Shown here in pieces: positions 39,815 through 51,569 of a DNA stretch of 64,000 nt. The stretch's first letter is position 1. The number at the start of each line of letters is the position of its first letter. The translations under genes were made by a program, and so were the position numbers. The notes under the pieces are model-generated. The model had not been told where the DNA came from, ran no database searches, and was given only the letters and a program-made list of their open reading frames with translations. The stretch covers positions 49,015,564-49,079,563 of the forward strand of contig OX235279.1 in assembly GCA_944472155.2 (NCBI GenBank), written 5' to 3'. The stretch is from Trichobilharzia szidati (taxonomy: Eukaryota; Platyhelminthes; Trematoda; Strigeidida; Schistosomatidae).

Positions 39815-40186
39815 CTGTAAAAAGAAATGAAATCATTTATGTATATATCATGCTGGTTAGGGTGTAAAAACTAACTGTCCAGAGAACTATGAAGTGTATT
39901 TAGTGAAGTTGCTCGTTATGAATAGACAACTGAAGAAATTTTGATGGTGTAAACAAAGTGAATATGATAAAACCAAGTTTATTCATGGCAAAGTTGAGTC
40001 TACGGAAGATTTTTTCCTTCATCGCTGTTAATAATACCGGTAAGAATTCCGGTATATATCTGTCAGGCAAGATATTGGCAGCATCGCTACTGGAATGCAG
40101 TGCACAACAACTGACAGCTTCTACTCTGATGCGGTATTTAGGATTACATACTGAGGTGATTTGACAGACTATGCTGACTGGAATAT

Positions 40187-40475
40187 TAGCTACCTGGAGT
40201 CCTGTCGGTCGGTTTTCGACATAAAACTTTGCACATATGTGCAGCAGTTCAAGTCGCCACACTCCATGTAGCACACAAAGCAAGACAAGAAAGTAGGAGA
40301 AATGCATAATATAGACAGTAAACAGAGGTGTAAGACAAAGGAATAGTAATAACGGAGAACAAAACAGTTTAATTGGAAATCATAAGTCACAAGGAGTGGA
40401 TGCATCTGCGCCACTGAGAACGATTTTGAGCCATGTCACCAATCGTTTCCAACCATTGGTTTTTACCGACCCGAG
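40187..40475 (-). mobile_element. RTE 3' end remnant
   Basis: On the minus strand this contains the end of the RTE ORF (GACATGGCTCAAAATCG) and 3' UTR. It matches the left edge of the window (positions 1-130) and the RTE-4 3' UTR near 52740-52985. It lies inside the last FAAH intron. Confidence 0.75.
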
Positions 40476-41650
40476 TTGGATAGTTGTATGGTTGAAAGCA
40501 GTCACTATCATGGCGCTAAGCGTCGGATGACGAATTGTACTGTTGGGTAGACACAATTGTGATTGCAAAGTTTCGCTGTTTTGAATAGTCATTACTCCAG
40601 CTGTGTCATTTTCGTACACTCAAGAAAAGCGTCTAGGGAGACATCAACCTTAAAAAAACCCAAAAATGTCGTCTTATCCACCATCTCTCTGTCGTCTGGG
40701 ATTTGTTATTCAGGGTAAGGGGGTGTAGCGGTAAATGATCATCAGCCTGCAGCTTTGTCATCATTCAAACTTGAGAGCTGGCATTCAGTGTTTAAGTCGA
40801 CCAGTTAAGCAGAAGGCAAGTAGTGAGGCACTGACGCCATTCGACATCGTTTTATGTTAAGCTCAGTTGTTGGTGCACGATCTCTAGTTAGTTAGTTAGT
40901 TAAGCACGCATCACTCCTCAATAGTACCAAACCAAAAATGTATTTCTTATTTTGCACGATGAAATATGATTTGGTCTACTGACTGTTCGATGGTTCAAGT
41001 TAAATAAGTGCATTCGAGAGTTAACGATAATGCGCTATAGTATATTATGCATTCTCGACAATGCGTCTTCCTCCAAAGGGATAACTGGAAAATCTAGTAA
41101 TCTCAGAGAAACCAAATATCTATAGTCTGTAACACATTCTCTAAGGTCAAGTATGACTTCTGTCGTTTAAACAGAGCACACTGAGCTTATCTACCTTTTT
41201 TTTCTATTCCCTTTTCTTTACTTTATATGGCATGGTATCAGTAAGTAAAAAGGGTGGTAAAGTCCCGTCTAGTTTTTTTTACTTGTACAACCACTCTTTG
41301 TCAGTACCAATCGTATTCTTTAATTGAAGCTTATGTGTAAACTGTGTGTCAAATCATAAAAGAGGCATCACTCAGACTTGCTATGTATTTGAAATGCATA
41401 TGAAGAAATCAACTGTGATTGTTTGCTCAATATCATCTGACCAGTGTGTAGCGAAGGCACAAAATTTATCTCGAGACTATTGGGAGATAAGACTGGTTTA
41501 TTATACAGATATGAATAAGGCTCTACAGCAAGAGAGCTGACTTTACGACTGGATCATAGTTGAAGTTCACCTACGAGATATACATACATAAGCAGATGCT
41601 CAGCAGTGAAGAAGCGGCATTATAATCATCGATGCTTATTTGTAATTCTT
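40476..41650. other. Intron DNA, no feature recognised
   Basis: FAAH intron sequence with T-rich runs near 41200-41280. No repeat family or coding motif could be assigned. A short TTAG repeat occurs near 40893-40907. Confidence 0.35.
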
Positions 41651-42074
41651 TTCTATAGTTTGGTTTATAAGGGTTAGTTGTGTTTTTACGAGTTGATCAC
41701 GGATTGATATCAGTTAGAGAACCATTGAAAACCAGGAAGTACTGGACAGCTGCCGTTTCATCCTAGTTTGGGAATCATCGGCAGCACGCACCCACTGGGA
41801 CTCGAACCCAGGACCTTCCGGTTACAAGGCAAGATCGTATACCATTCAGCCACTGGGACCCGAGTCAATGGCCAGTGCATGAATTCTAACTTCTATCAAT
41901 TCGTGATTTAGTGCGACCCCAACCGTTGTCGTTGGTGGGACATCCATTCACACACGTGACATCTAACTGGACCTCACTGGTCACTTCTCCCTAGAACTCC
42001 AGTAAACTCCATCCTGTAGCAAGTCACTAGCGAGCATCAGATTAATTTTCTATAGTTTGGTTTGTAAGGGTTAG
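41651..42074. repeat. 27-bp direct repeats flanking a SINE-containing block
   Basis: TTCTATAGTTTGGTTTATAA plus GGGTTAG at 41651-41677 recurs at 42048-42074 with one mismatch, in the same orientation. The 370 bp between them contain the minus-strand SINE1 copy. This is consistent with a long target-site duplication or a small segmental duplication. Confidence 0.55.
41700..41872 (-). mobile_element. tRNA-derived SINE, Sm-alpha-like (SINE1 copy)
   Basis: Read on the minus strand it has the A box TGGCTGAATGG (fits TRGYNNARNNG) and the B box GGTTCGAGTCC (perfect). Then come a hammerhead-like core with stem arms ATTCCC/AGGAT and GAAAC, and the tail GCAGCTGTCCAGTAC. CCGATGA replaces CTGATGA, so the ribozyme core is damaged. 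Confidence 0.8.
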
Positions 42075-42514
42075 TAATTCTTTTCCCTACACACCGTAGT
42101 TCAAACACCAGCATAGAATAGGTTTTGCTGGGAAACTATCAAACCGATCAAAAAAAGTAGTTCCGCCACTTAGAAACAAAGATAATCTTTAAAAATTTGG
42201 TTGAAACAACCACTTGTGCCTTGCTATTACGGGCTAATGGAAGTACTGGGTATATGACATTAGGATGAATTTGTGCGAATTTGAAGTAGTCCCCATTAGC
42301 TGATTCACTCTTTGCATCTGGACAAGATCTGAGACACAAATATACTAACGTAGCAAGTTGAAGTGGGTATGAGTAGCACATAACACAGCAGAAGTAATGC
42401 TGGTGAAATAGTTTAGTAGACTAATTTTAACTGTCAATTTCAACGATGAGTTACCAGTTGTAGATAATATCGCTAAATTAGATACCAATACATATATATT
42501 TATATATATCTTAC

Positions 42515-42898
42515 GTCGACAACTGTACGATGCCATGTTGTATCTGATGGATAAGGTGAGAAGCCTGGTGTTGTTTTGTTCGACTTCGACATTCTAAGTG
42601 GCTCTAAATCATCATCACTAACTTGAATGCCAGACGGCATACAACCAGCAGGCATAGAAACCAAATTGAATAAATTTAAATAGGAAAGCATTCCTGTGAA
42701 ACTGGATTTTGTGTTTATTGGTACTGGAGCAGCCATTCCAAATGCAGGACAGATAACTGCATCTAGTTTAGCATTATACCAGGAGGAATAAATTCTTTCT
42801 CTAAATTCTTTTAACTTTTTCAAGTGATCGGTTAATGTTGGTATATTGTAGACTGTTGAACAAGCATTTATGAAATAAGTGTCCTCAGGGTTTCCAAT
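42515..42898 (-). CDS. faah: FAAH-like exon, substrate-channel and C-terminal core
   Basis: Acceptor TTGTCTTCTTAG at 42899; donor GTCGAC/GTAAGA at 42515/42514. It has 128 codons, phase 0 at both ends. Product features: IGNPEDTYFINACSTVYN, RERIYSSWYNAKLDAVICPA, FGMAAPVPIN, SYLNLFNLVSMPAGCMPSG. This corresponds to LDVVLTPMLAPALDLN and SYTMLYNCLDFPAGVVPV of human FAAH1. Confidence 0.92.
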
Positions 42899-43189
42899 CT
42901 AAGAAGACAAAGTAGAAGAAAGAAAATTATATTATACATCAAAGTACCCTCACAGTAAATTCAGGTATTTTAGTAATTACAAAGTGACTAAATATGGAGG
43001 AAGTTGTAACTGACTGATGGAACTAGGCATTTTGTTCCTTGTGTTGAGCATTGTGGATCTCCACAGTGATTTTAAAGTATAAAGACATTTGTCTTGTTTC
43101 CCAGTCCTGATGTCATATTCTGTACTTACAGAAACTAATTACCAACTGACTAGGTGCGATTTGGTTAGCATGTTATTTTATTGAATAGT

Positions 43190-43920
43190 GAGGCTATATA
43201 ACCTGAACATTCAAGGCCGAAAAGTTTTTCTTCAGACAGTAGATCATCCGTGCCAACACCAGACAAAACTTTTGGAGCTGTTTTCAGAATGTCATCAGTA
43301 GTAAAGCTAATGGCAAATGGTGAGATTGGGTGAATTTATTTAACCCTACCGGTGATTAGGAAGAATGATTATAGGTGACTATATGCACTCACTCTAGCTG
43401 AGTATCATTGTATGAACACCTTTGAGGATGTTGATGAACTTCTCAGAACAAAACTTGTATCAAACAGACAATTATTAGGAGTAGTCCTATCCAAGGAATA
43501 GAAGGCAATCCTAATATCAGGGAAGGCAATCGACAGAGAGTAGAATCGTGGTGTATGCAGCCACATGCTGAAAGAATCCAAGGCTGCTCGTCGTTAATGA
43601 ATTTTCCAAGCGTTTCGCAAAGCACAGAAGCAAGAAATATTTTTGACGCAACTGGTGATAGACTAATAGTCCAATGATCGTCAAATGTTCTACATAAACC
43701 CTTTTTTTTAAAAGACTCAAGTATCGTTGCCTGCCATGTTGGTAGGACACTCATTTTACCGTAGATTCCTAACAAATCCAGTCAGTTTACTTCTTAGAGT
43801 CTGACCGTCATGTTCAAAAAAGTTGGAACTTCGTTTTCTGGGTCCCATACTTTATGGTATTGGAGCACTTGGAGTCCATTTTATAACTCGGCTTCATTAA
43901 ACGTACCGGTGTTAGGCAAC
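43190..43920 (-). mobile_element. RTE LINE fragment, degenerate RT domain
   Basis: Minus-strand translations include GKMSVLPTWQATILESFKKK, CRTFDDHWTISLSPVASKIF (the RT motif with IFKKG...NHRGISL...SK), and further on SPFAISFTTDDILKTAPKVL and LLSEEKLFGLECS. The last corresponds to LLDLEYADDIV with the catalytic aspartates lost. It is a dead copy inside the g-h intron region of FAAH. Confidence 0.7.
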
Positions 43921-44047
43921 TACGGAAGGATATGACCAAACTCGGCTACTGTGTCTGTCTCTAGTTTTGTAACTTCGACATGATAATATTAAAGTCAATG
44001 ATTATAAAATTAAAACAACAATAACGACAATAATAACGTGCACTTAC

Positions 44048-44242
44048 AGTATTACAATATGCTGACATAAGTGATCTTTTTAACCAAGAAGTATGGAATA
44101 TACTGAGTGATCTTTTCAAATTCGGTTCAATAATATCGTATTTTAAATTATTCGCTAAAGGTAAGCCACCATCAGCAGTCATGCAGGTAAGGAAGAGACA
44201 AAGCCATTCCCTGCCGGAATATGGGATCTCCCAAGGTATGAG
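44048..44242 (-). CDS. faah: FAAH-like exon
   Basis: Acceptor CTCTATTTTCCAG at 44243; donor ATACT/GTAAGT at 44048/44047. It has 65 codons, phase 0 to 0. The product begins LIPWEIPYSGREWLCLFLTC and contains MTADGGLPLANNLKYDIIEP. It fits the FAAH segment after EAAGHTLVPF, including the T-x-DGG motif. Confidence 0.9.
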
Positions 44243-44984
44243 CTGGAAAATAGAGGGAGAGGGAGAGAGACAAAAAAGAGCATTCAGTTTTTGACTGTGT
44301 TTAGTTGCCACTGAAAGGCTTGTCAGACTAGATAAAAATTATCCTGTAGGGAGACACAATTGGAGGTAATACTTTTAATGACGTTGAAAGCTTTGTTTTA
44401 AAATAACACCAAATTAGACGAGCAAACAAAACAACCAGGAACATATGATAACAATGTTCACAGTTTACCATCTACAGCACACAGGTAAATAGACAGCTGA
44501 GAACGTTTTAATATAAGGCTAGAATTCCGGCACTGAGGTAGATTATAACTACATAATAGAAAAATTTTATTTCATAGAACACATAGTGTTCCGGTTTTAT
44601 TTATTTGCCGCTTATGAGGTAGGTATCGAGCACAATTAACAACTGCACATAATCATCTCATGATGGCTCACATAAGCTTCACACTCCGTTTACATAGTTC
44701 CATTTTTCCATAAGCTATGATTTCATTGGTATTGGTGTTGTGCCATTCGTATTGCAAGTAATTTAGCTTGAACTCCATGAAGAAGGAATTCCGAAATCGA
44801 CCTTTCCATCTATTCAACTACATTACCTTTTTAGAGTTATAGTTCTGTCCCACCTTATGTTTGATTTTGTGTGTGCATCTATTTCGACTGCTGAGTTTCG
44901 CCCTCAACAATTCATCTTCCTGACATTAATCATTTTACACTCAGCTGAATTCCTATGTTATGATAAGCTAACTGAGGAGTGTGA

Positions 44985-45610
44985 GAACATTTTATTACTA
45001 TTGCTACCTTGGGTTCCAAGTGGAACATAAAGCTTCAACAACACATATCCCCTGATTTCTATTCTCTACTGTCCACATCCTCCGGGCCCACGACTGCCCA
45101 TAACCTCTAAACTCTTCCTCACACGATCTCCTCCATGCCACCCTCGCATCGACGACTCACTCATCGTTTCCCGTTCGAATTCCACTTGAGCGATGGCTTG
45201 CATTGCGCGCGATGTCATTCGACGGTCTTCTCGGCGTATGCCCAGCCTACTTCTACTTTCTCCCACATATTCGTCGAACGATAAGTTCTTGGTTGGTTTG
45301 TACCCAGCTAGAGTTTCTTGTTGTTGATTTATACTGGTCGGCCATTTGATCTTCAATATGGAGAGAAGGCAGCTGTTGATAACAGTCTGCAGTAGCCTGT
45401 TGGAAGTCCTTTTCGTGACACGCAGTGCAAATTTGTGTTGAAAATGCAAATCTCCTTCTTTATGTTGAGTGCAGAAGATTTCCAAACTGGTTTCAGGTTG
45501 ATGAAGGTGTATTTTGCCAATTCCATTCTGGCTGGCTAGCTTTGACATCTCCATTTGTTTCAACTGCCTCTGGTTGAAACTATGCTTCCTCGATAAACGA
45601 AGTAACATCT
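44985..45610 (-). mobile_element. Non-LTR retrotransposon C-terminal region and 3' end (family B)
   Basis: A 180-codon ORF (45066-45608). It contains LLQTVINSCLLSILKIKWPT, equivalent to the FINNCLRKILKIRWPD motif after LINE RT domains, and then RVRKSLEVMGSRGPGGCGQ. The 3' end at 45030-44985 matches the 3' end of the plus copy at 38840-38875. It is 5' truncated and sits in the FAAH intron between 44243 and 48992. Confidence 0.65.
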
Positions 45611-46009
45611 GACAAATCTCTCCCGTTGACAGTGAATAGTTCTGGTTGTTGTTGTTGTTGCTGTTGGTTGGTTATCTTTCTGAGTGTGAAAATAATTTTA
45701 ATAACGTGATATCTGTGTGTCAGGGCATAGAGCCATGCTTTCTAATCATTCTTATGAATGTCAAAATATACTATCAATTTTCCCATATGAAATGCTTCTG
45801 TTGCTCAAGTCTGTGTAAATTTAACAGAACTGGGTGTATAAATTCAATGACATAATGAATGCCTTTCGAGTAGCAAAATTTCGGCTGGTTAGGTCAAAGA
45901 AGTATGAAAGCATTATAATTAGTAAGCCAAATTAAGGCGTGAGGATAGCATTATTATGGACAAATGTAAATGAATTTGCTTCTAAATGACGAAGTGAAAT
46001 TCTAAGGGC
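45611..46009. other. Intron DNA with a short (GTT)n run
   Basis: GTTGTTGTTGTTGCTGTTGG near 45648; otherwise unassigned. Confidence 0.4.
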
Positions 46010-46420
46010 TTAGCACTTCAATATATTTAAATGTGAAATATCGGAAAACCTTGCCCATGTAAACGACCAAATCCTAAGGGATTCTCTATCTGATTGTGTC
46101 CACAAAATAAAATATTCGAAATGTGATGCGGTATACTACAACGGACAAACATCGCGAGAAATCAAGGTAATCAGAAGAAATCAACACCGTAGAGCATCTA
46201 ACTGTTCGACCACCCAGAAATAAATCCAGTTGAACTAGAAAAGCTTGAAAAAATCATCAGCCATAGATAGGTCTACACGCTATAGAATCAGGCCACAAAC
46301 TTGGCTTTGACATTATTGAAATCATTCAGATAAATTTCAGAAATCGCAAAGAACGTCTAATATCAGAAGCACTGTCCCAATAGGAATGATGGACTAGAAC
46401 AGAATTTGACCTAGTTACAG
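46010..46420 (+). mobile_element. PLE fragment, GIY-YIG endonuclease end
   Basis: Translation near 46085-46185 reads CVHKIKYSKCDAVYYNGQTS, then REIKVIRRNQHRRA. This is the GIY-YIG start (KIxC..C...YIGQT.R) with Y-N-G in place of Y-I-G. Near 46340, FRNRKERLISEALSQ matches the PLE C-terminus. Stops interrupt it. Confidence 0.7.
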
Positions 46421-46929
46421 CCACGCCTCCTCCCATGAAATGAAAAAAACCAACACGAATGTGATAAGCAGTTGGCATTATGTAAACACACGCTGCTTCT
46501 ATAATTTTATACACACTTATCAAATCCAACAATCTACACCTGGTTTTGTTATCTTTACAGATTGGCCAACTTGATTAACGCAAGAAGAATTACCCCATGC
46601 TGGAGAACGATGATCAGGTTGTTATATATATATAAGCTGAGATTTTTTAAATTCCGGTTTAATAATACTTTAATAAAGCTATTAGTGTTTTGTTTCTCAT
46701 TCATTGGGAAATACAAAATCTTTTATAATAATGAATATCATATACCCCATGCCGAAATTTTTCAAAATTGTTAAAAGTGAACTTGGTTTGGACAAATATA
46801 GCAAAAAAGCAGTTGGTAAAAATGCGTAATGAACTGAAGGAAAAGCAGTAATCTATGAGACTGTCTACACACACACACACACACAATAAGATTGTATGGT
46901 CGACCTAAGGTATATAAACTAAAGCCCTC
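46421..46929. other. Intron DNA with an (AC)n microsatellite
   Basis: An (AC)n run lies at 46867-46885. Nothing else could be assigned. Confidence 0.5.
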
Positions 46930-47470
46930 TTTTTGCCTACCGGGAAATTACAAGTCAGTTAGCGGGATTCTTAAGACCAATACACACACAACTTGCAAAC
47001 GACAGTATGAAAAACGTCTATGAATTGGTTTATAATTCATAGAATCTTGATGTAAATGGGAAGCAAATGTTATCCTCAGATGTTTCTTCACTGATGGAAA
47101 TGGCAGTATTGGTATGCGCCTTCAACTACTGGAAAAGTAAGTTGATTTTGGGATTTCAGTTGATGATTCTCAGGCAGCTAGTTCTAAGATGTACAGCAGA
47201 TGAACGCTTCACGTTCAACAATATCTGTTACAGATAGATCGACAGTATTGCAAAAGGCTATTCAATAGGCCCAATTTCAGCAAAAAGCAAACAAGAAGGA
47301 GATGCTGACAAAATGTAATGATGTACATCCATCAGTCACTTTCAATTGAAATGAAGAACATGATGGAGAATTACACTTTCTTCTGGGTGTTTAGCTGAAC
47401 AGAACAGCATATGGTTCACTCAAAATCGATGTTTACGGAAACAATACATATGCGAGACAACACATACACA
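46930..47470 (+). mobile_element. PLE fragment, RT domain, heavily mutated
   Basis: Readable motifs over several frames: LRPIHTQLANDSMKNVYELV, LDVNGKQMLSSDVSSLMEMA, FNNICYR then DSIAKGYSIGPISAKS (equivalent to ..IDGIAMGSPIGPxxA), and EEHDGELHFLLGV (equivalent to LPFLDV). It is an RT without its endonuclease. It lies downstream of the endonuclease fragment at 46010, so they are two separate copies. Confidence 0.7.
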
Positions 47471-47484
47471 TTTCTTCAGTTTTG

Positions 47485-47600
47485 TATCCGTCCTGTCTGT
47501 CTGTTTTCGACATAGGAACTTTGCACATATGTGCGGCAGTTCAAGTCGCCACATTTCACTCAGCACACAAAGCAAGAGGAGAAATGCGTATCCATCCGGC
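47485..47600 (-). mobile_element. RTE 3' UTR remnant
   Basis: About 100 bp match 40195-40300 (both contain AACTTTGCACATATGTGC and GCAGTTCAAGTCGCCACA). It is the RTE 3' UTR and abuts the PLE RT fragment. Confidence 0.65.
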
Positions 47601-47716
47601 TAAAAAAACCAATTTAATAAGATGTTTAATAAATAGGACAAGAAGGAACCGTACCTATGATTCCCAGGAAAACGAATTAAGATATATTCATAATGAGCCG
47701 ACCCAAATGGATTACT

Positions 47717-47718
<2 letters not shown>

Positions 47719-47758
<40 letters not shown>
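47719..47758. repeat. (AT)20 microsatellite
   Basis: 40 bp of uninterrupted AT dinucleotides. Confidence 0.97.
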
Positions 47759-47759
<1 letters not shown>

Positions 47760-47761
<2 letters not shown>

Positions 47762-48990
47762 GAGCCACATGAGGCAGTGTGTTCTAAAAATAAATGGAAC
47801 CAACCATAAAGGCTGTTAAGCGGCACTAAATAATTGCTCAGTCAATATACATATATAAGTGATACGAATAACGATAATTAAAATCTTATAAGGGGTAGAT
47901 TTGAAGTGGATAAATTACAAAATTATTGAAGATTGTTTTATAGGTGAATTGATATCAAAAATATTTTAAAATGTCAAGTGTTGTCTAAAAATTTTAAAAT
48001 TAGGGGTACGATTACGATAAGAATAACGATGTGAAGTGAAGTGGAAAGAATTCAAGTGGTAAAATAAAATAAAGTAAAAACTATGACCAAGGTAAAGAAA
48101 GGGGTTTGACAAAACGTTTTTGAACACATAATTTAGGTTTCTGTTCATGTGTAGCTAAAGCTTCGGCTATGCATTAGTGAAGAAAACGTAAACTTTTGGA
48201 GCGATTCGATTTTGCCGTGAAGATAACTTTGAAGGGTGAATCACGTGGGGCTGAATGATCAGACTCTAACAGGTGATCACAAATAGACGACTTCGGAGTT
48301 CTACGTTCACCTTTCATTAACCAAAACGGATAGTGTTCAGCTACACGTTTTCGGAGAGTACGCTTACAACATCCGATATAATCAGCTCCACAAGAGCAGG
48401 TAAAAGAGTAAATGCACATAGATATGTACATAAGCTGTAATCTATCCTTGACGCATTGTCTAGTCATATTTTAGCTGGCAAAAACTAGTTGCAAGTCAGC
48501 TGCAGGAAAAGTTCGTTTAATACACTTAGATAAACGATTTTTAATAAATTCAGAAATGGTGTCCCCTTTGAATGCAAGACTCATAAACAGTTTTTTCTTT
48601 GGCACTATGATTTGTCTAAGGGCGGATTCTTTATTAACGTTACGTCCAATAAACCTCGTAGGATATCCATTGTTAAGGAGATTTGATCGAAGGTTATCTA
48701 GTTCTCTACCGATTGTCTTTGTAGAGCAGATTTTACGAATTCTGGAGCATAAGATTTCTCTTTCTCCCTAATGGTACCCAACTGTTGAAGTTAGTGTACT
48801 ACCCAGTGAATGTTGGCTTTCGGTAAATCGACCTTAACAGCGTTCCATTCTCTCTTCTATCTAGCTTAACGTCAAGGAAGTGAAACGAGGAATTCGACTC
48901 TTCTTCGACCGTGAAAAGCAAAGATGGGTGAGAACCATAAGCCAAATCACTAAGTAATGAATCAATTACATTCAACCGAAACTTCAGCTT
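47760..48990 (-). mobile_element. PLE fragment, RT C-terminus plus GIY-YIG (PLE-2)
   Basis: On the minus strand: SHPSLLFTVEEESNSSFHFL and DVKLDRRENGTLLRSIYRKP (end of PLE RT), linker SLAFKGDTISEFIKNRLSKC, then MCIYSFTCSCGADYIGCCKR and TLRKRVAEH (GIY-YIG core). These are in canonical order. Two in-frame stops are visible, one just before MTRQCVK. The RT is cut immediately inside the donor of the FAAH exon at 48993. It is a third PLE subfamily, distinct from PLE-1 and PLE-3. Confidence 0.85.
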
Positions 48991-48992
48991 AC

Positions 48993-49115
48993 CGTATGCC
49001 CAAGTGATTCAAGTTTACTTTTCACATGTAGCACAGCACGTTGTGCAGCAGGAACCGGAGTGAATGAACCATCGTGAATAAAATAGCCAATACGTAAGCG
49101 CTTTGACTGGAAGAC
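48993..49115 (-). CDS. faah: FAAH-like exon
   Basis: Acceptor AATCTATAG at 49116; donor CATACG/GTAAGC at 48993/48992. It has 41 codons, phase 0 to 0. The product is VFQSKRLRIGYFIHDGSFTP and then VPAAQRAVLHVKSKLESLGH. It matches LRVGYYETDNYTMPSPAMRR...LEAAGHT of human FAAH1. Confidence 0.92.
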
Positions 49116-49622
49116 CTATAGATTTCATGTATGTATGCGCACAAAATGAAATTATAAAATTATCAATCTGTATACTTCATTAATGCAAATAAGATGATAA
49201 ACAATTGTAAATAAAGGTGTCTTTTTAAATGAAGTTGTGAGTCGCTGACCACGAACATTTGACTTTCAAGGGATGTGCTATAGATGCTAAGGCTTCTTCA
49301 GCCACGGAAGTCAGTTAATACAACGATCATAGCTATTATCTGAAATGTGGTTAACAGTTTTTATATAAACTTGTGTTGAAAAATTAAAGAGATATAGAGA
49401 GGGAGAGACAGAGAACAACCATCTGAGACAAGTGCATTTAGGAAGGTGGGGAAGACTATAGGGATATCCAGGTCAATGACGTAACATAGCTCTAATATGA
49501 TTGTTTTTAATCTAGACAAACACCTGTTGGTGAATACACTTCGTCTGAACGCTTTACAGTCAGCTTAATAAAAAAAAGTAACTGATCTTCAATGATACAA
49601 TTTGAGCTTTGTTGTGCTTAAC

Positions 49623-49721
49623 CTCTACTTTGAATGTGTGATCCTCTGAAACAGCGATTCTCTGCTTAATGAATTTAATTCCATCAGAAGTGGCATAACG
49701 TATTAGATATTGCGTAACTTC
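49623..49721 (-). CDS. faah: FAAH-like exon, diverged segment
   Basis: Acceptor GATTCATTACAG at 49722; donor GTAGAG/GTTAAG at 49623/49622. It has 33 codons, phase 0 to 0, with the product EVTQYLIRYATSDGIKFIKQ then RIAVSEDHTFKVE. Position, strand and phase fit the neighbouring exons. The 33 residues are exactly what the model lacks relative to human FAAH1 between the nucleophile serine and RVGYY. Sequence similarity is weak: the usual GPMARxxxSL motif is not readable, though EV at the start and VE-VF at the end align with DV and EEVY. The assignment is mainly by position. Confidence 0.65.
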
Positions 49722-50623
49722 CTGTAATGAATCAGTGTAAAGGTAACTAAAGTAACAAATTATTCACTTAGGAAAACCACAGATTAAAACCAAATTTACA
49801 GTATAAAAGGTACGCGCATATATATATGATTGTACTTCTTGAGAATGACATCGCCGAAAAGAGTAACTTTTCGCTGAACGCATTTTTTTTCATAAAACAA
49901 TATAAGACAAATAGGAATGGAGTCAAGTGGAGATAAAATATAGAAAGCAAGTATGCATGCTTATGCAAAAGCATTCAAAGGATGGTTTATTGCTTCATAC
50001 TACTTTCAGAAAACGAAGCAGGGAGGAAACCGCAACAAGTTCGCCACTAATTAGTAGGCATCATGGGATAGTTGTGGTGAATATGAAAAACCACCTAAGG
50101 AAACCCTGATTCCAAAACCAGGTGCATATTGACCCAAGAATCCGAAGGCATCGAGTGGCTTACGAATCTGTTTTCGTTGCCGACAGCCATAGGAATGCAG
50201 CTCTTGGCACTGTTATGTTACCATATGGATCAGATCTGAAGTCAAAAGCTCGGGGAGAGGTCGTTCAATATGTCAGCTCTTAGAGAAATCATGAAACAAC
50301 AATCAACGAGGAACTATACTCGTGTGTTCACCATCGTCAAACACCGCTTCTCCAGTCACAGTTTTGGAAACTTAATCCTTTTTCATTTTATTTTTATACG
50401 TATAAACCGTTTTGTTTTATTTTTATTATTTTTACGACTTCTGGTATCTCCGATTTCGTTATTGTTTGAAGTCTATGCCTACTGGTTTGGCGTGTGCGAG
50501 TGACAACATTTATCAGTAGTATATAGACGCGATTGATAGAAGGCAGACAAAATTGGAAACGACATTTTAAATCAATACCTACAGAAGTAGAAGTATTGTT
50601 CCACATATCCATTTTTAGCTTAC

Positions 50624-50655
50624 GTTGTGGTTAGGAAATAATCTGAAGGGTTCAC
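50624..50655 (-). CDS. faah: FAAH-like micro-exon (32 nt)
   Basis: Acceptor TTTTCTGTAG at 50656; donor CACAAC/GTAAGC at 50624/50623. It completes a Gly codon split across the intron and encodes EPFRLFPNHN, ending in phase 0. It aligns with GQEAVRLSVGP of human FAAH1. It was found by phase and by the expected motif, and is too short for ORF-based detection. Confidence 0.75.
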
Positions 50656-51464
50656 CTACAGAAAATCAACAACCAAACAGAACAGTTTATTATCCGCTGA
50701 AATTCGGTGTTTCTATACTTAATAAAAAAGTTGCTAGCTAGACGCCATCTGAATGTAGACCTACAGTGCAACATCCGAGAAGCTTATTCTAAAACCGAGA
50801 GTGAATACATCAATAAGTGTTTTGCCTGAACAACTGAGTTGTGTTGACCGACAGTGTTTGGCTCAAAGCAAATGTAGGTAAACAAGAAGTACAAATAGTT
50901 GTTGGTGACTGACTCACTTCTGAGTTAAACTTCAGCGGTGGACAGAAATAGTCTAGTTCATTATGTAGGCTGGAATTCCAAATAGACTGGGCTGCTAGTA
51001 TACACGTTTGTACATCACGTCCAAGAAAACCTATAGAACTGTCAACTTTCAGAGATAAGAAAATAACAGAAAATGATCAACTACACAAAAGTGACGATCA
51101 AACAACTTAGAGTGAATAGCAAAGTTAGAATATCATTTATTGCCAAGCAGCAGAGAACTTCCAAATCAGTATATACAACTTAAAGTATGGATGCATTCAT
51201 GATAATTTCAATCAAAAATGTAACTATTATGTGCAGGTCACATTATTCATATGAACATTTCTTACAGTTTTAGAGATTTTTAAAAAAACAATTCAACTAC
51301 ACTTCCAACGATTTATATTTTGCACCCCCTCCTAGCCAATGTCATCGGCAACTACCCGTCTTCTCAATGACCATGACTTCTCATTACAACTTCAGGCAAC
51401 TCCGTCCTGTAGTCAGTCAGTAGTAAGCATCATCAGGTGTTGTTGGTTAGCAAGGATTTGAACA

Positions 51465-51560
51465 GTTTCAAGTAAGATCGCGGAGTACACGCCCACCGTG
51501 GTTCAGACCCAGAACGTTCCAATTACAAGGCGACCTAGTGGCCAGCAGGTGGGATGTGGG
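51465..51560 (-). mobile_element. Degenerate SINE1 fragment
   Basis: Read on the minus strand: CCTTGTAATTGGAACGTTCT, GGGTCTGAACCACGGTGGGC. These match the tRNA-like right half of SINE1. It is head to head with the next copy. Confidence 0.45.
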
Positions 51561-51569
51561 GACGGATAC

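Noticed and set aside
47482..47803. ORFs with Tyr-Ile repeats
   Set aside because: They are translations of the (AT)20 microsatellite.
49927..50320. Possible plus-strand pseudogene (frames reading HIDPRIRRHRVAYESVFVAD and AALGTVMLPYGSDLKSKARG)
   Set aside because: The open stretch looks protein-like but is split by stops, matches no family I know, and has no splice or start support.
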